NCBI GenBank assembly: GCA_030151765.1
Contig: JASLCW010000275.1
Coordinates: 1-5,892, forward strand
Length of the DNA: 5,892 bases
Source: Marmoricola sp.
GTDB taxonomy: Bacteria > Actinomycetota > Actinomycetes > Propionibacteriales > Nocardioidaceae
Direction: 5' to 3'
Shown: positions 1 through 4,697 of the stretch, one piece after another
How the letters are laid out: each line of letters begins with the position of its first letter
How positions within the stretch are numbered: position 1 is the stretch's first letter
Translations under genes and position numbers: made by a program
The notes under the pieces: model-generated
What the model was told of the DNA's origin: nothing
Seen by the model: the letters and a program-made list of their open reading frames with translations, nothing else
Databases searched by the model: none

Positions 1-1292
1 CGGATCCGCGGGTTGTAGTCGATCTCGCGGAACAGATAGGCGGACATGGTCGCTGCCAGCGATTCCCGCCGTACGACGATCGTGACCGACCGCGCGAACC
101 GGGCGAGGTGCACCGCCGCCTGACCTGCCGAATTGCCGCCACCCACCACGAAGACGTCCTGGCCGGTCATTGCGCGCGAGGCCGTCATCGCTGCGCCGTA
201 GTAGACACCCGCGCCGGTGAAGGCCTGCACTGCCTCGACGTGCAGCTTGCGATAGGTGACACCGGAGGCGACCACCACCGCGCGGGTGCGCACGTCGCCG
301 CCGTCCGTGTGTACGACGTGAGGCCGGCCCACGCTGCCCAACTCCAGCGCGGTCACCGGCCATCCGGTGTAGAAGCTGGTGCCGAAGCGGATCGCCTGGT
401 TGCGCGCCCGCTGGGCCAGACGCATGCCGGAGATGCCGCGCGGGAAGCCGAGATAGTTGCGGATCATCGAACTGGTCCCGGCCTGGCCTCCGATGGCCTC
501 CGACTCGATGACGACTGTGCTGAGTCCCTCGGAGGCCGCGTAGACCGCGGCAGCGAGCCCGGCCGGGCCCGCGCCCACGATGGCCACGTCGGCGACCGCG
601 TCCTCGTCGATGTCGGAGGGATTGCCGTACATCGCGATCGCGACCTCATGGACGCTCGCCGGGGCGAGCACGGTGCCATAGCGATCGAGCAGGGGCAGTC
701 GGGCTTCGCCGTCGTACCGGGCGACGACGTCGCGCCCCGTCTCGCTGTCGGGGTGGTACCAGCGGTTGGGCATGCCCATGCGGTCCAGGAAGTCGCGGAT
801 CGCCAGCGCGGTCGGATCATGCTTCTCGGCGACGACGAGGAGGCTGGCCACCTCGGGCAGCGGCACGGTGGAGCCCCAGTCGCTGAGCAGTTCGCAGATG
901 GCGGTGTGGAATTCCTCGTCGCGAGCGCCTCGGGGCATCAGCAGGTAGGCGTCGTACTTGCCGGTGGACAGGCCCGGGCGCAGTGGCGCGGCATCGTCGA
1001 GGAAGTGGTCCCAGTGTGCGGCCACGACCCGCCTGGCGGTCGGCACGAGGGTGCGCCAGGCGTGGAAGGCGGCCAGTGTCGTCGCATCGGGAAGTCGGGA
1101 TTCGGTGACGAACATGGCGATGGCGACCTTCTCGGCGGTGAGCCTCGCGGCCACGCTGAGCGCATCGCTCATCGAGATCGCGGCTTCGAGCCGGTAGTCG
1201 CGCCGATAGCGGCCGAACTCGTCGAGGAGGAAGTCGGCCCGGTCCGGCGAGACCAGGACGATCGCGGGGCGGCTGTCGCGTTCGGCGCTCAT
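1..1292 (-). CDS. Receiver-like / thioredoxin-reductase-fold flavoprotein fusion (3' end outside window)
   Basis: Probable FAD- and NAD(P)H-dependent cytoplasmic oxidoreductase; substrate unknown. Reading the minus strand from ATG at 1292 gives 430 codons with no stop. Residues about 9-138 resemble a response-regulator receiver, but the phosphoacceptor Asp is replaced by E64 (FVTESRLP) and the conserved Lys by M119 (YLLMPR). Residues about 150-228 look like a glutaredoxin-like domain without a CxxC. From about 235 comes the reductase: FAD motif GAGPAG (240-245), then GGQAG, then NADPH motif GGGNSAG (384-390). Where thioredoxin reductase carries CATC, this protein reads GAAM (366-369), so it cannot do classical dithiol exchange. 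Fusions of this type are known in actinobacteria and are about 550 aa, so roughly 120 residues are missing here. The gene lies 23 bp downstream of the phosphatase gene. There is no Shine-Dalgarno, but TACGAT stands 6 nt before the ATG. The fold is secure; the specific activity is not. Confidence 0.88.
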   Translation of the reverse strand, partial: MSAERDSRPAIVLVSPDRADFLLDEFGRYRRDYRLEAAISMSDALSVAARLTAEKVAIAMFVTESRLPDATTLAAFHAWRTLVPTARRVVAAHWDHFLDDAAPLRPGLSTGKYDAYLLMPRGARDEEFHTAICELLSDWGSTVPLPEVASLLVVAEKHDPTALAIRDFLDRMGMPNRWYHPDSETGRDVVARYDGEARLPLLDRYGTVLAPASVHEVAIAMYGNPSDIDEDAVADVAIVGAGPAGLAAAVYAASEGLSTVVIESEAIGGQAGTSSMIRNYLGFPRGISGMRLAQRARNQAIRFGTSFYTGWPVTALELGSVGRPHVVHTDGGDVRTRAVVVASGVTYRKLHVEAVQAFTGAGVYYGAAMTASRAMTGQDVFVVGGGNSAGQAAVHLARFARSVTIVVRRESLAATMSAYLFREIDYNPRI

Positions 1293-1298
1293 GGGCAG

Positions 1299-1304
1299 AT
1301 CGTA
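1299..1304 (-). promoter_or_regulatory. Candidate -10 for a leaderless flavoprotein transcript
   Basis: On the minus strand TACGAT (1304 to 1299) ends 6 nt before the ATG at 1292. It matches 4 of 6 positions of TATAAT, including the key T, A and final T. No purine-rich ribosome binding site precedes the ATG. An internal promoter giving a leaderless mRNA is therefore possible, alongside read-through from the phosphatase gene. I see no good -35, so this is tentative. Confidence 0.3.
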
Positions 1305-1315
1305 GAATCGCCGGG

Positions 1316-2191
1316 CTACATGAGTCGCCCGTAGCGGGGCAGTACGACGCCGAGCTCGTAGCCGGTGCCGGCAAAGTCGGTCGACATGTTGCCGATGTTC
1401 TCGACCAGCGTCCACCCTGCGCGGGCGTACTCGGCACGGCATCGCTGCTTGCTGGAGGTCAGCTTCTCGCCCGAGCGTCGCATGCACAAACCGTCGACCG
1501 GCAGTCCATCGTTCCTGAGCAGGGAAAGCGTTGCCGCACGGTTGCCTTCCATGCGTCCGGTGTTGAAGAGGATGGCGTAGCCGAGCTCGTGCGCATACCG
1601 CAGCAGGTCGTACATCGGAGGGATGACGCCACCGTTGAAATAGGTCTCGTGGACGGTGTTGTCGATGTCGAGGTTGATCGCCAACCTCTTCTCGCCCGAT
1701 CGTGCCCGCTGGGCGAGGTAGTCGCGGGCGCCTGCATTCGTCAGGCTGGCGCCGACATCGCGCAACCACTGGTCCTTCGACGGGATCCGCGAACTCGACT
1801 CGATCGGCTCGACCAGGACGGGATGGTCGGCCGAGATGACGGGTCGCGTCGGGCCGATGGTGGGACCGGGAGGCCGTGTTGCCGCGGTGGGCTGACCGGG
1901 AGTTGCGGCCGGGGTGGCTCGTGCGGAGGGTCGCGGCGTCGGTCGCGGGGCATGTTCCCTGCTAGCGCCCGGTTTGGCCGGTGCCTGGTGCGCCGCTGGC
2001 GGGGCCGGCTCCTTGTGGGTGCCCATGATGACCACGACGCCGGCGACGATCGCCGCCACGACGACAGCGACGATCCCGGCCAGTGCGAGGCGCTGACCGG
2101 CCGGCGTACGGAGGACTTCGCGCTGCCAGGTCGAGTTGGGGTCCAGGTGGCGACCGGTAGGGCGCTCGGGATCGTCGGGCGTTGTGGGCAC
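1316..2191 (-). CDS. Membrane-anchored HAD-family acid phosphatase
   Basis: Predicted metal-dependent phosphatase outside the membrane; substrate unknown. From GTG at 2191 it has 291 residues. A short polar N-terminus is followed by one membrane helix (about 35-56), a Pro/Ala/Thr-rich wall-spanning linker (about 62-117) and the catalytic domain (about 120-291). HAD motif I is LDIDNT (174-179, nucleophile D175, acid/base D177). Motif II is NTGR (210-213), the motif III lysine is K243 or K248, and motif IV is IGNMSTD (266-272), giving N268 and D272 in place of the usual GD...D. This matches the acid phosphatase branch (PF03767-like) of actinobacteria. An in-frame ATG at 2239 would give 307 residues. 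I prefer the GTG because TAGTAT lies 7 nt upstream and the longer form would run over the truA leader. The open frame continues to 3031 only as antisense of truA. Probably first gene of an operon with the flavoprotein gene. Confidence 0.87.
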   Translation of the reverse strand: MPTTPDDPERPTGRHLDPNSTWQREVLRTPAGQRLALAGIVAVVVAAIVAGVVVIMGTHKEPAPPAAHQAPAKPGASREHAPRPTPRPSARATPAATPGQPTAATRPPGPTIGPTRPVISADHPVLVEPIESSSRIPSKDQWLRDVGASLTNAGARDYLAQRARSGEKRLAINLDIDNTVHETYFNGGVIPPMYDLLRYAHELGYAILFNTGRMEGNRAATLSLLRNDGLPVDGLCMRRSGEKLTSSKQRCRAEYARAGWTLVENIGNMSTDFAGTGYELGVVLPRYGRLM

Positions 2192-2198
2192 GGCCGCG

Positions 2199-2204
2199 AT
2201 ACTA
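2199..2204 (-). promoter_or_regulatory. Candidate -10 of the phosphatase promoter
   Basis: On the minus strand TAGTAT (2204 to 2199) stands 7 nt before the GTG at 2191, the spacing expected when transcription starts at the start codon. No Shine-Dalgarno is visible. The hexamer overlaps the palindrome ACTACGTAGT. No clear -35 is seen. Confidence 0.4.
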
Positions 2205-2210
2205 CGTAGT
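2201..2210. repeat. Perfect 10-bp palindrome ACTACGTAGT in the divergent gap
   Basis: This self-complementary sequence lies in the 60-bp gap between the phosphatase gene (minus) and truA (plus). It overlaps the candidate phosphatase -10. On the plus strand GATACT (2198-2203) could be the truA -10, giving a leader of about 40 nt that holds the truA ribosome binding site. It may be an operator or a by-product of back-to-back -10 elements; no regulator gene is adjacent. Confidence 0.4.
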
Positions 2211-2240
2211 CTTGGCGCATCATCGACGGCGAACTGCATA

Positions 2241-2245
2241 GGGAG
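2241..2245 (+). promoter_or_regulatory. Ribosome binding site of truA
   Basis: GGGAG lies 6 nt before the GTG at 2252 and supports that start over later in-frame candidates. The protein then begins four residues before the conserved first strand (LRLDLSYDG), as usual for TruA. Confidence 0.75.
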
Positions 2246-2251
2246 ACGGAC

Positions 2252-3097
2252 GTGGAGGGACGGCTGCGGCTCGACCTGTCGTACGACGGTGCCGACTTCC
2301 ACGGATGGGCCGCCCAGCCGGCGCTTCGGACGGTCCAGGGTGAGCTCGAGTCCGCGCTCGCCAAGGTGCTTCGACTGCCTTCGGTCCGGGTGACCTGCGC
2401 GGGCCGGACGGACACCGGGGTCCACGCCCGCGGCCAGGTTGCCCACATCGATCTCCCTGCCGGGGTCTTCGCAGACCCCGGTGGTCGCGGGCCGACTGTC
2501 GAGACCCTCGGCCGACGACTCAACGGAGTCCTCGAACCGGATCTGCGGATCCGCCGGGTGACGATCGCGCCGGACGGATTCGACGCCCGCTTCTCGGCGA
2601 TCTGGCGTCGCTACGCCTATCGCATCGCCGACCGGGTCGACCTGCTCGATCCGTTGCGGCGCGGCCATGTGCTCGCCTGGCCGCGGCCCCTGGACGAGGA
2701 GCGGATGAACGCGGCGGCCACGCTGCTGGTGGGCAAGCAGGACTTCGCCAGCTTCTGCAAGAAGCGCGAGGGCGCCACCACGATCCGGTGCCTGCTCGAC
2801 CTGCACTGGGAACGCGAGGCGGACGGCGTCCTGGTGGCGACGGTGCGTGCCGACGCCTTCTGTCACAACATGGTTCGGTCGCTGATGGGCTGCATGATCG
2901 CCGTCGGCGAAGGACGTCGTACGCCGGAATGGGCGGGGGAGGTCCTGGCCGCGCGACGGCGTGACGCGGCAGTGCCGGTAGTTCACCCGCACGGGCTGAC
3001 CCTCGAAGAGGTCGGCTATCCGGACGATCACGAGCTGGCGACGCAGTCCGTCCGTGCCCGCGCCAAGAGGACGCTCGACGAGGGAGAGGCTTCATGA
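2252..3097 (+). CDS. truA: tRNA pseudouridine(38-40) synthase TruA
   Basis: Cytoplasmic enzyme that isomerises uridine to pseudouridine at positions 38-40 of the tRNA anticodon arm. It has 281 residues, slightly longer than the family's typical 250-270 because of a charged C-terminal tail. Visible family signatures are LSYDGADFHGW (9-19), AGRTDTGVHA (50-59) with catalytic Asp54, FDARFSAIWRRYAYRI (110-125), the GKQDFASF segment (161-168) and FCHNMVRSLMG (203-213), which helps build the active site. The start is GTG with GGGAG 6 nt upstream. The stop overlaps the ATG of the methyltransferase gene by 4 bp (ATGA), so the two are almost certainly cotranscribed and translationally coupled. In many actinobacteria truA follows the rplQ ribosomal operon; here it instead stands divergent from a phosphatase gene with its own short leader. 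Nothing essential appears missing. Confidence 0.97.
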   Translation: MEGRLRLDLSYDGADFHGWAAQPALRTVQGELESALAKVLRLPSVRVTCAGRTDTGVHARGQVAHIDLPAGVFADPGGRGPTVETLGRRLNGVLEPDLRIRRVTIAPDGFDARFSAIWRRYAYRIADRVDLLDPLRRGHVLAWPRPLDEERMNAAATLLVGKQDFASFCKKREGATTIRCLLDLHWEREADGVLVATVRADAFCHNMVRSLMGCMIAVGEGRRTPEWAGEVLAARRRDAAVPVVHPHGLTLEEVGYPDDHELATQSVRARAKRTLDEGEAS

Positions 3098-3693
3098 CCG
3101 ACGAGCACTACTTCACTGCCGATCCGTCGGTGCCCTTCCAGCGGGTGCCGGTGCGGGTCGACGTCTGGGGGCACTGGCTGGAACTGACCACGGGCTCCGG
3201 CGTCTTCGCCCGTGGCCGGCTCGACATCGGCACCGCCGTACTCCTGCGTGCCGTGCCGCCGCCGGCGGCGGCACGGGAGGTGTTGGACCTCGGCTGCGGG
3301 TATGGCGTGATCGGCCTGGCCATCGCGGTCGCCTGCCCGGAGGCTCGGGTCACGGCCGTCGACGTCAATGAGCGCGCGCTCCTGCTGGCCAATGAGAATG
3401 CCGAGGCGCTGGGCGTCGCCGATCGCTTCCGCGCGATCCTGCCCGACGAGGTCGACCCGGCGGCGTCGTATGACGCGATCTGGTCCAACCCGCCAATCCG
3501 GATCGGCAAGGAGGCGCTGCACGAGCTGCTGTTGCGCTGGCTGCCGCGGCTGACCCCCGAGGGCAGGGCGACGATGGTGGTGGGCAAGAACCTGGGTGCG
3601 GACTCGCTGGCGGACTGGCTCACCGAGTCGGGCCATCCGACCGCCAAACTGTCGAGTGCGAAGGGCTTCCGGATCCTCGAGACGACCCGGTAG
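3094..3693 (+). CDS. RsmC/YbxB-type class I SAM-dependent methyltransferase
   Basis: Probable N2-guanine methyltransferase acting on 16S rRNA, by family resemblance to RsmC (G1207). It has 199 residues in a single domain, like YbxB of Firmicutes and about half of E. coli RsmC, which carries an extra N-terminal domain. The N-terminal segment TGSGVFARGRLDIGT (33-47) matches the region just before the SAM domain in this family. SAM motif I is LDLGCGYGVIG (64-74), the acidic residue after strand 2 is D90 in AVDVNERA, and the catalytic motif IV is SNPPIRIGK (131-139), the form typical of RsmC/YbxB. The ATG overlaps the truA stop by 4 bp and GAGGGAGAGG inside the truA end serves as ribosome binding site. 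The stop lies 3 bp from the stop of the convergent tetR gene. Methyltransferase activity is secure; the exact target base is inferred. Confidence 0.9.
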   Translation: MTDEHYFTADPSVPFQRVPVRVDVWGHWLELTTGSGVFARGRLDIGTAVLLRAVPPPAAAREVLDLGCGYGVIGLAIAVACPEARVTAVDVNERALLLANENAEALGVADRFRAILPDEVDPAASYDAIWSNPPIRIGKEALHELLLRWLPRLTPEGRATMVVGKNLGADSLADWLTESGHPTAKLSSAKGFRILETTR

Positions 3694-3696
3694 GGG

Positions 3697-4254
3697 TCAA
3701 CGCGTGGCGAGTGCCTGGGCGGCGACGGCGAGGTCGTCGACGGCACGGGCGAGTTCCTGCGGGCGGTCGGTGGCGAGGTCGAGGTGGAATCCCATCAGGG
3801 CCGAGTCGATCAGCGTCACCACCCGGTCGAGACGGCTCGCTCGGGTGCCGCAACGGCCGAGGTAGTCCTTGAGCGAGCGGTACCAGAGTTCGTTGATGGC
3901 CCGTACGTCGGAGCGATAGGGCTCGCGTCCGATCAGTCCGGTCGCGGCGGCCTGGCAGTAGACGTCGAGGCATGAGTTGAGAGGCTCGCTCCGGTAGGCC
4001 TCCCACAGCCTGTTCACCCCGGAACGGATCGAGCGCGCTCCCGGCAGTGCGTCGATCGCCTCGTGGGACCTGAGCGCGGAGTTGATCACGATCTCGGACA
4101 CGAGCGCGTCCCTGGTGCCGAAGTGATAGATCAGCATCCGATCGCTGGTGCCGATGGCGGCGGCGAGTGGTCGCAGGGAGAGCCCGATGAGTCCCTCTGC
4201 GAGAACGTGATCCGTAGCACGGTCGAGCAGGTCCTGCCGGATCTCTTTTGCCAT
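3697..4254 (-). CDS. TetR-family transcriptional repressor
   Basis: DNA-binding repressor expected to control itself and the divergent SMR exporter gene. It has 185 residues. An N-terminal helix (EIRQDLLDRATDHVLAEG, 4-21) leads into the TetR helix-turn-helix, LSLRPLAAAIGTSDRMLIYHFG (25-46 as a stretch), with the hallmark recognition-helix end YHFGTRDALV (43-52). The remaining helices (about 55-185) form the ligand-binding and dimer domain, whose ligand cannot be read from sequence. ATG at 4254 is the first good start: no Shine-Dalgarno precedes it, but TACAGT lies 7 nt upstream, suggesting a leaderless mRNA. Two identical-core palindromes lie between this gene and the exporter. The 3' end is 3 bp from the convergent methyltransferase gene, with no terminator seen between. 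The pump next door suggests it senses a cationic drug or other pump substrate, which is inference. Confidence 0.93.
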   Translation of the reverse strand: MAKEIRQDLLDRATDHVLAEGLIGLSLRPLAAAIGTSDRMLIYHFGTRDALVSEIVINSALRSHEAIDALPGARSIRSGVNRLWEAYRSEPLNSCLDVYCQAAATGLIGREPYRSDVRAINELWYRSLKDYLGRCGTRASRLDRVVTLIDSALMGFHLDLATDRPQELARAVDDLAVAAQALATR

Positions 4255-4261
4255 GACAGAA

Positions 4262-4267
4262 ACTGTA
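4262..4267 (-). promoter_or_regulatory. Candidate -10 of tetR (leaderless)
   Basis: On the minus strand TACAGT (4267 to 4262) ends 7 nt before the tetR ATG at 4254. It is the left arm of operator 1, mirror image of the exporter -10. The spacing fits transcription starting at the ATG. The -35 is poor or absent. Confidence 0.5.
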
Positions 4268-4281
4268 GCGTCTGCTACAGT
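4262..4281. promoter_or_regulatory. TetR operator 1 (20-bp palindrome)
   Basis: ACTGTAGC-GTCT-GCTACAGT is a perfect inverted repeat with 8-bp arms and a 4-bp centre. It shares the core TGTAGC-N4-GCTACA with operator 2, centre to centre 24 bp apart. It contains the candidate -10 hexamers of both divergent genes. Position, symmetry and repetition make it the likely binding site of the adjacent TetR dimer. Confidence 0.85.
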
Positions 4282-4286
4282 CTGAA

Positions 4287-4304
4287 ATGTAGCGACTGCT
4301 ACAT
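4287..4304. promoter_or_regulatory. TetR operator 2 (18-bp palindrome)
   Basis: ATGTAGC-GACT-GCTACAT has 7-bp arms and the same 6-bp half-sites as operator 1; only the 4-bp centre and outer bases differ. It covers the predicted exporter transcription start and ends just before its ribosome binding site. A second repressor dimer here would strengthen control of the exporter. Confidence 0.8.
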
Positions 4305-4309
4305 GAAAC

Positions 4310-4315
4310 GAGGAG
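4310..4315 (+). promoter_or_regulatory. Ribosome binding site deciding the SMR start
   Basis: GAGGAG lies 8 nt before ATG 4324, a good Shine-Dalgarno. It supports this start over the in-frame ATG at 4303, which overlaps operator 2 and would add seven charged residues (MKRGEIE) before the first membrane helix. Confidence 0.8.
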
Positions 4316-4323
4316 AGATCGAA

Positions 4324-4650
4324 ATGTTCGGCGCATGGATTCTGCTGGCAGTGGCGATCGCCGCTGAAGTGGCGGCGAGTGCACTGTTGCCGAAGGCCGA
4401 AGGCTTCACCAACCCGTTCTGGTCGGTGATCGTGGTCATGGGCTACGGCCTCGGCATCTATCTGCTGACCGTCATCGTGCGCACGATGCCGGTGAGCGTC
4501 GCCTATGCCATCTGGGCGGGACTCGGCACCGCCGCCGTCGCCCTGATCGGCTGGGCCTTCCTCGGCGAGTCGATGAACCCGGTCAAGGCGATCTCGGTCG
4601 GCATGATCGTCGCCGGCGTGATCGGCCTCAACCTCGTCGGCGCTCACTGA
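4324..4650 (+). CDS. Small multidrug resistance (SMR) family proton-coupled exporter
   Basis: Four-helix inner-membrane antiporter subunit, working as a dimer that exchanges protons for cationic compounds. It has 108 residues, typical for the family. Helix 1 is about 3-22 with the essential E15 (E14 of EmrE), followed by AEGFTNPFW. Helix 2 is about 33-52, helix 3 about 57-80 with AYAIWAGLG (60-68; Y61 and W64 match EmrE Y60 and W63), and helix 4 about 87-105. The C-terminus NLVGAH resembles mycobacterial Mmr (NLAGAH). Helix 1 is of Qac/EmrE type (A11...E15, no Trp after the Glu), whereas FLGESMNP resembles guanidinium exporters (SugE/Gdx). The position of EmrE K22 is P23, with Lys shifted to 24. 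The substrate may be quaternary amines or another cation. Divergent from tetR and probably repressed by it through two palindromes. Confidence 0.94.
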   Translation: MFGAWILLAVAIAAEVAASALLPKAEGFTNPFWSVIVVMGYGLGIYLLTVIVRTMPVSVAYAIWAGLGTAAVALIGWAFLGESMNPVKAISVGMIVAGVIGLNLVGAH

Positions 4651-4656
4651 GTTAAT

Positions 4657-4674
4657 CCGGATGCAGTGATCCGG
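4657..4674. repeat. Small inverted repeat between the SMR and ABC-F genes
   Basis: CCGGAT-GCAGTG-ATCCGG has 6-bp arms and a 6-nt loop, starting 7 bp after the SMR stop. It could be a weak terminator without a T-tract, or a regulatory site upstream of the ABC-F gene. ATCCGG also occurs directly at 4655-4660. Function unproven. Confidence 0.35.
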
Positions 4675-4683
4675 TACGACGAC

Positions 4684-4689
4684 CACAAT
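4684..4689 (+). promoter_or_regulatory. Candidate -10 for a leaderless ABC-F transcript
   Basis: CACAAT (4 of 6 to TATAAT) ends 8 nt before the GTG at 4698. No Shine-Dalgarno is present and no convincing -35 is seen. Cotranscription from the SMR promoter is the alternative. Confidence 0.3.
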
Positions 4690-4697
4690 GACTCCAC

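Larger units (their letters stand above)
4253..4281 (+). promoter_or_regulatory. Candidate promoter of the SMR exporter gene
   Basis: ATGACA (4253-4258, 5 of 6 to TTGACA) and TACAGT (4276-4281, 4 of 6 to TATAAT) are separated by 17 bp, the optimal spacing. Transcription would start near 4288, giving a leader of about 36 nt with a good ribosome binding site. The -10 is the right arm of operator 1, so repressor binding would block it directly. The -35 overlaps the tetR start codon. Confidence 0.6.

Noticed and set aside
108..1334. Plus-strand open frame of 408 codons
   Set aside because: It is antisense to the flavoprotein gene, whose minus-strand frame carries intact FAD and NADPH motifs. The plus product is His/Gly/Arg-rich with no recognisable domain, as expected from high-GC antisense.
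2192..3031. Extension of the phosphatase frame upstream to a 571-codon protein
   Set aside because: This part is antisense to truA and has no domain. The membrane-anchor architecture is complete when starting at 2191 (or 2239).
3028..3636. Minus-strand open frame of 202 codons
   Set aside because: Antisense to the methyltransferase gene, which has intact SAM and NPPIR motifs; no ribosome binding site or domain.
3665..3720. Possible intrinsic terminator between the convergent genes
   Set aside because: No stem of useful length followed by a T-run on either strand.
4063..4323. Upstream extension of the SMR frame
   Set aside because: It would overlap tetR antisense and the operators. The Shine-Dalgarno at 4310 and the family length fix the start at 4324.
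4255..4686. Upstream extension of tetR to 329 codons
   Set aside because: It would run through both palindromes and the whole SMR gene in antisense. TetR proteins start about 10-20 residues before the helix-turn-helix, which fits ATG 4254.
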